This document shows, piece after piece, positions 40,874 through 48,949 of a stretch of DNA of 51,290 bases (position 1 is its first letter; the number at the start of each line of letters is the position of its first letter). Made by a program: the position numbers and the translations under genes. A model generated the notes under the pieces. The model did no database searches and was not told where the DNA came from. It saw only the letters and a list, made by a program, of their open reading frames with translations. Source of the DNA: a virus; the IMG/VR virus record IMGVR_UViG_3300012964_000012, positions 1 to 51,290 of that record, one strand, 5' to 3'.

Positions 40874-41521
40874 TTACCGCACAAGCGGTAGGCTAGAAAG
40901 CACCTTTCGAACCGCTTCGCGGTTAGTTGTAGGATAGAGTCCTAGAGCCATTAACTGGCCAGGGTAGCGAGAATCATCGCTAGCCTCGACAACTTCATGG
41001 CGTTCAATCCCAGCCTCGTAGAGAGCTGCTGAGAGTGCCTTTAGGTGTGTCTCATCCTTCGCGTGCAGGGCAACAGCAATGGTTCCCGGGCGTGGCCTAG
41101 GAGAGGCACTCTCACCGGCAGCGTGCAGGATTTGAGCACACTGGCTACCGGGAGGGATATCTGCACGAACGATGCAGTAGTGGTACGACTGAATTTCAGG
41201 ACGGGACGAGGGAAGCGGTCTAATACCGTTTAGGTCAATGGCTGATATGCATGTTGCTACTATAGATCGGCCGTTGTCATTTGTCAAGCCTATGCGCCAT
41301 TCCCAAGCGTAACGCCACTGTTCGAGAGCCATACCTGAAAGTGAGGCAAGTTCTTGCTGGGCATAGTCAGACAATCGCCACCAGGGCTTACTTTCTGTAC
41401 GTGCAGCAGCCTCGGCAATCACAGCATTTATGCTAGGGGCAGGACCGCACATCCCGCAATCCCCGTTCACACAATCACGGCATGCCACTATGGGTTTACT
41501 TTCACAAAGAATCTCCAACAC
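40874..41521 (-). CDS. Peptidyl-tRNA hydrolase 2 (Pth2)-like protein with N-terminal extension
   Basis: A 215-aa protein with GTG start. Residues about 110-215 follow the Pth2 fold: YHYCIVRADIPPGSQCAQIL then HAAGES, GTIAVALHAKDETHLKALSA, ALYEAGIERHEVVEASDDS and GQLMALGLYPTTNREAVRKV. The N-terminal ~110 residues have a CxxC pair of pairs (CRDCVNGDCGMC) and a domain not known to me. Pth2 frees tRNA from peptidyl-tRNA dropped by ribosomes. Its place directly beside the phage tRNA cluster supports a tRNA role. Some catalytic-site residues differ from archaeal Pth2, so activity is not certain. Confidence 0.7.
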   Translation of the reverse strand: MLEILCESKPIVACRDCVNGDCGMCGPAPSINAVIAEAAARTESKPWWRLSDYAQQELASLSGMALEQWRYAWEWRIGLTNDNGRSIVATCISAIDLNGIRPLPSSRPEIQSYHYCIVRADIPPGSQCAQILHAAGESASPRPRPGTIAVALHAKDETHLKALSAALYEAGIERHEVVEASDDSRYPGQLMALGLYPTTNREAVRKVLSSLPLVR

Positions 41522-41709
41522 GCTTCACACGGCGTTCGAGGTTTCTTTTTCCCACGATATGCTCTGTGCTTCGCACATGGACATTTTTCTGTTATGATAG
41601 GTTTTGGCAGTGGTAACATAGGTGGCAGATCTGCCATCATATCGTGGCAGCCGCATGTGCAGTGCGAATACCCGCAGTTCTCCTGACAGCACCCCCAGCA
41701 TCTACTCAC
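41488..41709 (-). CDS. Small cysteine-rich protein, 73 aa
   Basis: GTG start with GCGAGGAG upstream. Very cysteine-rich at the start (SRCWGCCQENCGYSHCTCGC) with further CPCAKH and CEAC, then a basic end. Overlaps the Pth2-like gene by 34 nt. Likely metal-binding; function unknown. Confidence 0.6.
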   Translation of the reverse strand: MSRCWGCCQENCGYSHCTCGCHDMMADLPPMLPLPKPIITEKCPCAKHRAYRGKKKPRTPCEACWRFFVKVNP

Positions 41710-41744
41710 GGTCTAAACTCCTCGCCTCGGGCGCACTCTCGACA

Positions 41745-41990
41745 TCACTTCCTCACAACCTGTGCTTTGGGCAATCTGTTGCGTTCACGATACCATGTAA
41801 CAGTAGCCGGTCCGATCATCGCGATACCGTATACCATATACCCCGCCAAAAAGATTGGCCAACAGATAGTAGCGAGCTGTTTAGCAGGAGCATTGTCGAT
41901 ATTATTCCAGGACTCTGGAGTCATAGCCCATACAAATCCAGCCACGCAGATGTATGTGAGCATTACAAGCAGTGGTGATAGTACCATCAT
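41745..41990 (-). CDS. Two-span membrane protein, 81 aa
   Basis: Two hydrophobic helices (MVLSPLLVMLTYICVAGFVW and LATICWPIFLAGYMVYGIAM) and a basic C-terminus (YRERNRLPKAQVVRK). Start overlaps the phosphoesterase stop. Size and layout would also fit an antiholin or a small holin, but nothing ties it to lysis. Confidence 0.65.
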   Translation of the reverse strand: MMVLSPLLVMLTYICVAGFVWAMTPESWNNIDNAPAKQLATICWPIFLAGYMVYGIAMIGPATVTWYRERNRLPKAQVVRK

Positions 41991-42769
41991 TCTTTACTCC
42001 AAAGCATTACTGATGCCAGCGGGTTGGCGTAGTTGCAATCCAGTCCGATAGTCGTAGTCGGACCGTACTTCTTCTCGTATCGGCAATGCCAGTGACCGTG
42101 CACGTGCAAGGGGGGTTTGTGTCTAGCAATCACGCCTTTGATGTGGTGCATGGACTGTAGTGCATGCTTGCAGAATTCCGGGTCTCCCTTGGGACCATAT
42201 CCAGGTGGGAAGTACGGGGCATCGTGGGACACGAACACATCAAAAGGCCCCTTAGCATCGAGTGTGCGCTGGTACTGTTCCTCAGTAATAAACTCCTCTG
42301 GCCACCACGATCTACCAGGAGTGCGCATCGAGCGATCAATAGAAGGAGCCCCGCCAAGGAATAGAAACTTGGTCCCGTCCTCGTCGGTGTAGGTGGAGCC
42401 ACGAGGCTGATAGTAAAGCTTATTAGCTAAATATACCGGCTCTGGTTCTCCGCTACCCCACCATGGTGAATTCTCATCATAAGTGGTTACCATTGCATCC
42501 AGCCACGGGAAGTAGTCATGGTTCCCATCGATAAACCGCATGGTCACACCATAACGATTCAACAGCGTTGATAGATAGTCACAATGGTTGTTGACATGAT
42601 TGGCTTTTCGAAGCACGTCCTTGGCTAGGACGTTCGGTCGTGGCCATACGAAGCCCCAGTCTCCCACCTGAATTATTTCGGAGGCGCCATGATCCTTGGC
42701 GTACTCCATGCACTTCTCTAGGAAGTCGATATCTCCGTGACAGTCTCCCACAAATAATTTCTTAGTCAT
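41987..42769 (-). CDS. Metallophosphoesterase
   Basis: A 260-aa calcineurin-like phosphoesterase with GDCHGDI (metal site 1), QVGDWGF, FIDGNHDYF (GNH), VSHDAPYFPP and VHGHWHCRYE (GHxH). Resembles phage serine/threonine or nucleotide phosphatases of the lambda type. Different from the zinc-ribbon phosphoesterase at 12 kb. Substrate unknown. Confidence 0.85.
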   Translation of the reverse strand: MTKKLFVGDCHGDIDFLEKCMEYAKDHGASEIIQVGDWGFVWPRPNVLAKDVLRKANHVNNHCDYLSTLLNRYGVTMRFIDGNHDYFPWLDAMVTTYDENSPWWGSGEPEPVYLANKLYYQPRGSTYTDEDGTKFLFLGGAPSIDRSMRTPGRSWWPEEFITEEQYQRTLDAKGPFDVFVSHDAPYFPPGYGPKGDPEFCKHALQSMHHIKGVIARHKPPLHVHGHWHCRYEKKYGPTTTIGLDCNYANPLASVMLWSKE

Positions 42770-43398
42770 TTCTTCCTCCTAATAACCTTACGCATCAGTC
42801 GCCTTGTCTCTAATCTATGTTTCCTGCCTCTATTGGCGATAGCTACTTTAGGATTAGGTTTTCGTCTTTTACGTTTTTCTTCCTCGGACTGCTTGCGACC
42901 CGGCTTTCCCTTATTGGATCTATTCCTTGCTGCAAGATCTGGACGCTTGGTGCCCAGCATGGGTAAAGTCTTCCCCGGAAGTTCTAGGACAGGGGGTTTT
43001 TGTTTGAGATATTTTATCGCAGCTTTCAGCTTATCTACACTATCACCAAATAACCCTATTGCCATGTTACACTTTTGGTGTAGAAGTCCTCTTACAGCAC
43101 CGGACATGTGATCATGATCCACTACAATATTGTTATCCAGTGGAAGACGACATATCCCACATAAAGATTCCTGGTCTAAGAGAAGCTTATTGTAGTTAAA
43201 GACATCCAGACCGTATTTGTATTTTATAATCGCCATGCGTCTTCGCAGAGCGACTTCCGGTATTTCGGCTACACGCTGGACTCTTCTCGCACTGACACAT
43301 TGTTTACAGCGCGGGCGACGCCGCCTTGCGCCCTTTCTATCAGCATAAATCGGAAAGGACTCTTCGTCCTTATCTTGCTGACAGGCAGTGCAGATCAT
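42766..43398 (-). CDS. Endonuclease VII-like HNH nuclease
   Basis: A 210-aa protein from the ATG at 43398. It has a Cys4 ribbon (CTACQQDKDEESFPIY, CKQC), a DNA-binding stretch and the endonuclease VII core (LCGICRLPL, VVDHDHMSGAVRGLLHQKCN, MAIGLFGDSVDKL), then a very basic tail (GRKQSEEEKRKRRKPNPK). Probably a free-standing homing endonuclease; a resolvase role is possible but the phage already has a RuvC-like enzyme. Overlaps the phosphoesterase gene by ATGA. Confidence 0.8.
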   Translation of the reverse strand: MICTACQQDKDEESFPIYADRKGARRRRPRCKQCVSARRVQRVAEIPEVALRRRMAIIKYKYGLDVFNYNKLLLDQESLCGICRLPLDNNIVVDHDHMSGAVRGLLHQKCNMAIGLFGDSVDKLKAAIKYLKQKPPVLELPGKTLPMLGTKRPDLAARNRSNKGKPGRKQSEEEKRKRRKPNPKVAIANRGRKHRLETRRLMRKVIRRKK

Positions 43399-43408
43399 CC
43401 CACCTATG

Positions 43409-43579
43409 CTAGTCGAATTCGGGCTCCCCGTCAACATCTATTCCAGGGTCGTCTTCACCGTAATCGGGATCCCCATAGACATCGCGCCCCCGTTTAAACC
43501 ACAACAGAAACGGAGCAAGTGCCCAGAAGAACATAGCCGATATGATCATGCCGATACCTAGAAGTAGTAGCCGTCTCAT
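43409..43579 (-). CDS. Small membrane protein, 56 aa
   Basis: ATG at 43579 in an ATGA overlap. One membrane helix (RLLLLGIGMIISAMFFWALA and on to PFLLWF), then an acidic tail (YGDPDYGEDDPGIDVDGEPE). Not recognised. Confidence 0.6.
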   Translation of the reverse strand: MRRLLLLGIGMIISAMFFWALAPFLLWFKRGRDVYGDPDYGEDDPGIDVDGEPEFD

Positions 43580-43842
43580 GGGTTTTCAGTACCAACGATT
43601 ACACATTCTCTGTCCGTTTGAGGATAGCCGAAACCAACCTGTTTCTGTGCAAAATCAATAGGCCACACGCAATAGCGATGTTCAAGTCCAGTATCTCCTG
43701 GACCTAGCCAAAGGGCACCACCTCCAGGCAGGTTACTTCGGACCGGACGAGCTAGCCACACGTCTATCACGGTGTTCAAATTTCCGTTGACATCTGAATC
43801 TCGGGTCAGCCAGTACACAGCGACAGTAGGTCTATCACTCAT
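43576..43842 (-). CDS. Hypothetical protein, 88 aa
   Basis: Beta-type small protein (TVAVYWLTRDSDVNG, VIDVWLARPVRSNLPGGGAL, HRYCVWPIDFAQKQVGFG). Overlaps both neighbours. Not recognised. Confidence 0.6.
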   Translation of the reverse strand: MSDRPTVAVYWLTRDSDVNGNLNTVIDVWLARPVRSNLPGGGALWLGPGDTGLEHRYCVWPIDFAQKQVGFGYPQTDRECVIVGTENP

Positions 43843-43996
43843 ATGTACCTCGCTGAGGATATGTAACCACAGACAGAATAGGGGATGCCATGAGCAGCAT
43901 CCCCATTACAATTAACGCAGTATTAACGACAAATGCCCCAATGCCGACGGCGGTTCCACCAGCAGCACAGAGGGTCAGATAAGTATTGTACTTCAT
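43835..43996 (-). CDS. Small membrane protein, 53 aa
   Basis: ATG at 43996 in an ATGA overlap. Two hydrophobic stretches (YLTLCAAGGTAVGIGAFVVN and ALIVMGMLLMASPILSVV). Not recognised. Confidence 0.6.
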   Translation of the reverse strand: MKYNTYLTLCAAGGTAVGIGAFVVNTALIVMGMLLMASPILSVVTYPQRGTYE

Positions 43997-44238
43997 GCGC
44001 GATCCACGATGGCTCCCCAGCCACCATCTAACAATGCATCCAGCGAACGTTCGGTAATTGTATCCTCGACCGGGAAGGGATCCCCTGCAATCCTGGTGAG
44101 GTTACATACCAACTGTCCCAGTCGTTGGTCTGGATGTTGGTGCCAAGCTTGCCTGAGCTTTTCAACGATACGATCAATCCTCGCAGGATCTCGAATGTCC
44201 GAACGATTACCCGAGAGTATACGCTCAACTTCTTTCAT
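43993..44238 (-). CDS. Small protein resembling DUF1040/YihD-type
   Basis: An 81-aa protein: DPARIDRIVEKLRQAWHQHP, DQRLGQLVCNLTRIAGD, FPVEDTITERSL. This order (R-I...W...P-D-x-R-L-G-Q-L...P-x-x-x-E-D) is common in small phage proteins related to DUF1040. Function unknown. Confidence 0.6.
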   Translation of the reverse strand: MKEVERILSGNRSDIRDPARIDRIVEKLRQAWHQHPDQRLGQLVCNLTRIAGDPFPVEDTITERSLDALLDGGWGAIVDRA

Positions 44239-44591
44239 GACGGCATTCCTTTTCGATACGCAATTACGGCTTCTTCAAGCGCCCACATGTTATTGATTCG
44301 ACTAGGGTCATCGATTAAGGCACACGCAGCCTTCACGACAACTTCAGAGTGCTTCAAACGATCCAGTATGGTAACGTTGGCCTGGGATGCCTCGACCGCT
44401 GCCTGTGTCATTCTACGAGTGCGTTCTAGCAGATCATCCAGCTCTTTCTGGCGGTTGTCAACGACATCAACCTCACCTCGCCCGCTACATTGGGTACAGG
44501 GCTCTAGATCGCAGCCGAGACTGTCATCCTGTAAGCGTGCTCTAGCAGGATCCACACCCGTCTCATTACATCTACCGCATGGGACCATCAT
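44235..44591 (-). CDS. DnaJ-type zinc-finger protein, 118 aa
   Basis: ATG at 44591 with GGAGG 7 nt upstream. Two CxxCxGxG-like repeats (PCGRCNETGVDP and PCTQCSGRGEVD) form a half DnaJ-type zinc centre, followed by a coiled coil (RQKELDDLLERTRRMTQA) and a helical end. The zinc repeats resemble those inside the phage polymerase. Function unknown. Confidence 0.6.
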   Translation of the reverse strand: MMVPCGRCNETGVDPARARLQDDSLGCDLEPCTQCSGRGEVDVVDNRQKELDDLLERTRRMTQAAVEASQANVTILDRLKHSEVVVKAACALIDDPSRINNMWALEEAVIAYRKGMPS

Positions 44592-44695
44592 CAAAGACCT
44601 CCAAAGTAAAGCGCACTTAGCAGTGCAGCCAACCAGATAATCAGCACAATGACGGTGCCTTCTAAGGGAGTCCATTCCTTGCGCTTAGTTTCCAT
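44591..44695 (-). CDS. Tiny membrane protein, 34 aa
   Basis: ATG at 44695; the stop overlaps the ATG of the zinc-finger gene (ATGA), and the end of this gene carries that gene's GGAGG site. One membrane helix (GTVIVLIIWLAALLSALYF) after a charged start (METKRKEWTPLE). Such tiny phage membrane proteins are often toxic or lysis modulators; no function assigned. Confidence 0.5.
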   Translation of the reverse strand: METKRKEWTPLEGTVIVLIIWLAALLSALYFGGL

Positions 44696-44739
44696 CTGTA
44701 TCAGCCTAACCCGAAATGGTACCCGTTGTCACGAAAAAT

Positions 44740-45411
44740 CTACATAGACGGTATCAGCCACGAACGTGTCTGGAGACTGGTGGCGCGCCCAGAGCACGGC
44801 AAGCTATCTTGGCAGCGTGCGACACGAACAACAATACCTACCAATCTGCCTTCTGCATCGTATAGACCGCTGCCGCTATTTCCAAATTCCACCATCATCC
44901 CATCCATGTAGATGTCGGCTTCCTCCCCTGTCAATCTGGTCCATACCTGTGCCGTAAAGCATCGGTATGTCCAGCGAGGCATGCCTGCTACTTCACACAC
45001 CGTATCCCCGATTTGGGGGCGCGGCCCGATCACTATAGGGGAGTTATATTCAGACAAATCCGCGTCCACGAGAAGACGAGCAATATCCGCATTTGGAACC
45101 AGGACTTCAATCACGGCATTTCTAGGAACGCCATCCCCAGGATCCACAAGGATTTGGCTAGGAAGATTCTTATTGCTACAACTAACAACATGCTCAGCGG
45201 TCAGCAGCCTATCCCTTCCGACTATTACACCGGAACCAACATAATTACCATCCGGGCACTTAACGCGGATCTTTACACCTGCATTTTGCTGTAGTACAGG
45301 TGAACGTACAGGAGGTGCATAGCTGATGCACGAGATGCATGTAGCCATGACCAGGCTGCCAAAAACAAATGCAAGAAATAGTGTGAACCAGAGCTTCTGC
45401 TGATAAGTCAT
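44740..45411 (-). CDS. Trypsin-like serine protease with N-terminal membrane/signal segment
   Basis: A 223-aa protein; ATG at 45411. A hydrophobic start (LWFTLFLAFVFGSLVMATC) directs it to the membrane or periplasm. The chymotrypsin-fold protease follows: GSGVIVGRDRLLTAEHVVSC (H74), NADIARLLVD (D109) and EFGNSGSGLYD (S179 in GNSGSG), so the triad is complete. Several extra cysteines could form disulphides. It might mature virion proteins or cleave host envelope proteins. First gene of the leftward block. Confidence 0.75.
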   Translation of the reverse strand: MTYQQKLWFTLFLAFVFGSLVMATCISCISYAPPVRSPVLQQNAGVKIRVKCPDGNYVGSGVIVGRDRLLTAEHVVSCSNKNLPSQILVDPGDGVPRNAVIEVLVPNADIARLLVDADLSEYNSPIVIGPRPQIGDTVCEVAGMPRWTYRCFTAQVWTRLTGEEADIYMDGMMVEFGNSGSGLYDAEGRLVGIVVRVARCQDSLPCSGRATSLQTRSWLIPSM

Positions 45412-45512
45412 AGGGGAATCCCGGTTGCGCATCCCTAAGTGTAGCGTGCTAGGCAGGCTAGCGCCCGTAAGGTATCCTTGAAACCCAGGGACAGTCAGGA
45501 GTTCTAACTAAC
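45412..45512. promoter_or_regulatory. Divergent intergenic region
   Basis: The only head-to-head junction in the window: leftward transcription of about 29 kb starts here and rightward transcription to the window end. It should hold two promoters. I see a possible short repeat (GCTAG-GCAGG-CTAGC) but no convincing sigma-70 pair on either strand, so phage-specific or ECF-type promoters are possible. Confidence 0.45.
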
Positions 45513-46049
45513 GTGAGCCGTGCTCCAGCCATACCTAGCCACCCGACCAAGTACGGGGGTATCCTCTTTAGAAGTCGCTTGGAGGCTCGCTACGCGGCGT
45601 TATGGGATCTACTCGGATTGCATTGGGAATACGAGAACTTAGAGCTAGATTCGTATGTTCCGGATTTTCTTGTAGACGTTGCCCTATATCCTGGACCAGA
45701 CAAGCAACCTACAATGCCTACATTGATTGAGGTTAAACCTGTGTGGACCCCGGAGGAGTATGAAACTCCTATTTCAAAAATTGCGCTGTCGGGATGGACG
45801 GGGCCGGCTATAGTAGTTGGATCAACTGTACGCAAACGTGAGTTATTCCTGGCAAAACCTGAATATATCATCGGTTATGGACACCCGACAGTTACCCCTA
45901 AACATGCATTGCCAGGAACGCGAGAATGGTTCCCGGTGGGGTGGAACGACACAGGTCCAGCAGCCGGACAGTTTTCCTTTGGAGGTACGGCTGATCTGAC
46001 TAGTCTGTGGCGTGAGGCGGGAAATGAAGTGCAGTGGAGACCCAGGTGA
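45513..46049 (+). CDS. PD-(D/E)XK-type endonuclease-like protein
   Basis: A 178-aa protein, GTG start with AGGAG 10 nt upstream. FRSRLEARYAALWDLLGLHW, SYVPDFLV (PD) and TLIEVKPVWTPEE (ExK) match the nuclease core seen in TnsA-like and phage PD-(D/E)XK proteins, with metal ligands E22 or so, D and E-x-K. The C-terminal 80 residues are unplaced. Pairs with the primase-helicase gene, which it overlaps by GTGA; role in replication or host DNA breakdown is possible. Confidence 0.7.
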   Translation: MSRAPAIPSHPTKYGGILFRSRLEARYAALWDLLGLHWEYENLELDSYVPDFLVDVALYPGPDKQPTMPTLIEVKPVWTPEEYETPISKIALSGWTGPAIVVGSTVRKRELFLAKPEYIIGYGHPTVTPKHALPGTREWFPVGWNDTGPAAGQFSFGGTADLTSLWREAGNEVQWRPR

Positions 46050-48685
46050 TTGTATCTATATTTCGTAACAATAAAGACAATGTACCTGCTAAGACGGAGA
46101 TGTCTTGGGAGATGCTTGTCGAGACGCTGAGCACTCTTCGTCGAACAACGTGTACGCTAGAGAGCTGTAAGCGTAGTGAATGTCCACTTAAAGCAGAGAT
46201 TGCGTGGTCGGCGGCCTATTGGCCAGACGGAGTTACTCGTGCGAAGACCACGGTTGAGGGCGTGTCCGTACTTGTTTTGGACATAGATCATTTTACACAT
46301 GAGGTATGGGAGGCAAGCAACATCCATGCCTACAAGCGTATCGTCCACGCCTCTCACTCTGATCGAGAGTACGACCACTGTGTTCGCGTGGTCGTGTCGA
46401 TATCACGTACTATTACCAGAGAAGAATTCCCACGTTTCTGGCTAGGAGCAGTAGCTCATCTAAATTTACCTGCGGATGTAGCCACGAAAGACTGTTCACG
46501 TCTATACTATGTACCATCACGTCCTGCGGATGCTGATTTCCGCTTTGAGTCACACGATGGTATTGTTCTGGATGTTGATGCCATACTTGCAGAAACTCCT
46601 GCGGAAACATCGATCCAATCTATTACCTCTGTCACCGAGTTAGCTAAAGACAAATTACCTGACGCAGAAACCATGTACTCTGCGGCGAAAGTGCTATCGG
46701 TAGTATGGCCTAAGAGTGGTCGCCATCTCACACATCTCGCACTAGCAGGTGCGCTTGCTCGCCAGGGATGGCCTGCCGAGGCGATTGCCCAGTTCTGCGG
46801 TGCCGTGGCAGAGTTTGCTGAAGCAGGTAACACGCAGATTGAAAAGCGTTTGAACATGGCGCGCACTACAGTTGAAAAGGTACAGGCGGGTGAAGCCGTC
46901 AAGGGGTGGCCTAAGCTAGAAATGGGTGTCGGCAAGGATGCCGTCGCAGAGATGCAGAAGATTCTCGGGATCCAGAGCGGGCCACCCGAGAGAGATCCAG
47001 ATTTTCTAACCGGTCTATTACAATACACACTCCCAGCATCCTCTCGTACCCCGTCTCGCGATGTTGTCAGAACAGCACTTGAATCCGCTAGGGATACTTG
47101 TACACGCAGTTCTAGGGCAGACAAGAAGCTAGATGGGCTCTATCTCAAGAGAATCCTAAAGGGGGACTTCCTAGTAGAAAGGGAGGATGAAGATAAAGAC
47201 GAGGCCCTCATTGCAGCTCTGCGGGCACTGGTAACACATGCACCAGCCGGTACTCCTAGCCTAGTACTGGCAGAATTTCTGGGACAATCCTGCACGTGGG
47301 TACCGGCTACTCAACTCATCAGTTACCTTGATGCCACCCGTGCAGCCGCACAAGCACCTAAGGAAAAAACCCTAGAAACCATGCCAGATGAGTTCGTGCT
47401 GGATGATCGCAGTGGACAGCCTATTGCGAATAATCAAGGCAACCAGTGGCTAGCTATGCACCAACTAGGGGTTGGCTTGCGCTATGACCAGTTTGCAGAT
47501 CGGGAGTTGATCGAGCGTGAGGAGCAGGTTCATGTGATTGAAGATCATCACTTGAACATCCTGCGGCTAGAGATTGAACGTAAGTTTGGATTCGAACCCA
47601 ACAAAGATAAGTTCTACGATGTGGCAAGTGACCGCGCCCGAGCTAATTCCTACCATCCAGTACGCGACTTTCTCAACCAACTGGAATGGGATGGGGTTCC
47701 TCGCATCGAGGAGTGGCTGATCCAGGCAGGGGCGAAAGACACGAAGTATGTCCGGGCAGTCTCCCGTCTCGTACTTGTTGCGGCAGTGCGCCGTGTTCGC
47801 CAACCGGGATGTAAGTTCGATGAAATGCTTATCCTCGAAGGCGACCAAGGGGGTTGGAAGTCCAGCGCACTGAAAGCACTGGCAATCCGGGATGAGTGGT
47901 TCTCCGACGACCTCCCACTAGATGCTGACACCAAAGTCTTCATCGAGAAGACGAGCGGAAAGTGGATCATCGAAGCTGGCGAATTGAAGGGGCTATCCCC
48001 CGCAAAGATTGCTGCAATTAAGGGGTGCCTCAGTCGAGCACGGGATGAAGCTCGAATGGCTTATGGTCGTAAGCAACGTATTGCTCTACGTCAGAGTGTG
48101 CTCATCGGAACCACCAATGAATTTGATGGTTACCTCTATGATCCATCTGGCAATCGGCGCTTCTGGCCGGTGCGTGTGATTAAGTTTGATATTGAGTGGT
48201 TGAAGGAGAATGTTCGACAGATGTGGGCGGAAGCGGCCCACTACGAATCCCTCGGGGAAAGTATCCGTATGGATGAGTCTCTTTGGGAAGAAGCTGCTAA
48301 GGAGCAGAGCGAACGTGCTTCTGTGGATCCCTTGGAAGTTCTCCTGGGGCCAGTACTCGGTGAAAATTGCATGAACGGTACCCTAAAGCAAACAGATGCT
48401 TGGAAGGTTGCCGGCTATGATGTGGGAGGCTTGCCAGGTAAGACTCCGACTACTGCCGAATCTGGGCGCATCTCGGGTGTCATGGGGCGTCTGGGGTGGG
48501 TGAGGACTAGAAGGCGTGTCCATAAAGAGCGTATGTACGTGTTTACACGGGGTACCGAGACTGAACAAGATGTAATGCTGAAGGTAACCGGCTCGAACAC
48601 GGGCTGGCAGGTGGGCGTGGAAATCACACCCGGTGTGGCGCAGGGGCAACACCCTGGCGACGGCACGGGCAAGCCTGCTAACTAG
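46046..48685 (+). CDS. VirE/VapE-like primase-helicase
   Basis: An 879-aa protein; the GTG at 46046 (GTGA overlap, GGAG 6 nt upstream) is preferred over GTG 46034. The N-terminal half resembles an archaeo-eukaryotic primase-like fold (VEGVSVLVLDIDHFTHEVW, HASHSDREYDHCVRVVVSIS, KDCSRLYYVPSRPADADFRF) with a PriCT-like helical domain (LTHLALAGALARQGWPAEAI). The C-terminal half is a VirE-family ATPase: HPVRDFLNQLEWDGVPRIE, EGDQGGWKSSALKAL (Walker A), GKWIIEAGEL, and VLIGTTNEFDGYLYDPSGNR. It most likely initiates and drives phage DNA replication. Confidence 0.85.
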   Translation: MIVSIFRNNKDNVPAKTEMSWEMLVETLSTLRRTTCTLESCKRSECPLKAEIAWSAAYWPDGVTRAKTTVEGVSVLVLDIDHFTHEVWEASNIHAYKRIVHASHSDREYDHCVRVVVSISRTITREEFPRFWLGAVAHLNLPADVATKDCSRLYYVPSRPADADFRFESHDGIVLDVDAILAETPAETSIQSITSVTELAKDKLPDAETMYSAAKVLSVVWPKSGRHLTHLALAGALARQGWPAEAIAQFCGAVAEFAEAGNTQIEKRLNMARTTVEKVQAGEAVKGWPKLEMGVGKDAVAEMQKILGIQSGPPERDPDFLTGLLQYTLPASSRTPSRDVVRTALESARDTCTRSSRADKKLDGLYLKRILKGDFLVEREDEDKDEALIAALRALVTHAPAGTPSLVLAEFLGQSCTWVPATQLISYLDATRAAAQAPKEKTLETMPDEFVLDDRSGQPIANNQGNQWLAMHQLGVGLRYDQFADRELIEREEQVHVIEDHHLNILRLEIERKFGFEPNKDKFYDVASDRARANSYHPVRDFLNQLEWDGVPRIEEWLIQAGAKDTKYVRAVSRLVLVAAVRRVRQPGCKFDEMLILEGDQGGWKSSALKALAIRDEWFSDDLPLDADTKVFIEKTSGKWIIEAGELKGLSPAKIAAIKGCLSRARDEARMAYGRKQRIALRQSVLIGTTNEFDGYLYDPSGNRRFWPVRVIKFDIEWLKENVRQMWAEAAHYESLGESIRMDESLWEEAAKEQSERASVDPLEVLLGPVLGENCMNGTLKQTDAWKVAGYDVGGLPGKTPTTAESGRISGVMGRLGWVRTRRRVHKERMYVFTRGTETEQDVMLKVTGSNTGWQVGVEITPGVAQGQHPGDGTGKPAN

Positions 48686-48728
48686 TTTCGCGTAGTTCTG
48701 CACATTTAGCGCGTAGATACGATTTCTG

Positions 48729-48757
48729 TTGACACGGCACGGCACTTGAAATAGTGT
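48729..48757 (+). promoter_or_regulatory. Sigma-70-type promoter, probably leaderless
   Basis: TTGACA (48729-48734) and TAGTGT (48752-48757) are separated by 17 bp. The expected start, about 7 nt after the -10, falls on the A of the ATG at 48764, and no Shine-Dalgarno lies before that ATG. Likely an early promoter for the small genes that follow. Confidence 0.6.
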
Positions 48758-48763
48758 CGGTGC

Positions 48764-48949
48764 ATGAGTAATCCTATCGTGAGGGCACTGTCCCATGTGC
48801 GACATGCGCTGATTGCACTTAGAGCTGATGCTCCGGTACTTCCGGCTTTGCTGTGTGCCGAGGAGGAACTGTTGCGTGCGATCTTTACAGAGAAGGAAGT
48901 GGAGGAATATCTTGCTTCGAATGCTGCGAGCATTTATGGGAGGAAGTGA
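48764..48949 (+). CDS. Hypothetical helical protein, 61 aa
   Basis: A helical protein (RALSHVRHALIALRADAPVL, AEEELLRAIFTEKEVEEYL). First gene of the right-end small-gene group and probably read from a leaderless mRNA. Stop overlaps the next start (TGATG). Not recognised. Confidence 0.6.
   Translation: MSNPIVRALSHVRHALIALRADAPVLPALLCAEEELLRAIFTEKEVEEYLASNAASIYGRK

Noticed and set aside
21062-41521. Calling the synthetase-like gene, the tRNA cluster and the Pth2-like gene one operon or established system
   Set aside because: The synthetase-like gene is about 19 kb from the tRNAs; only function links them, so they are listed as separate findings.
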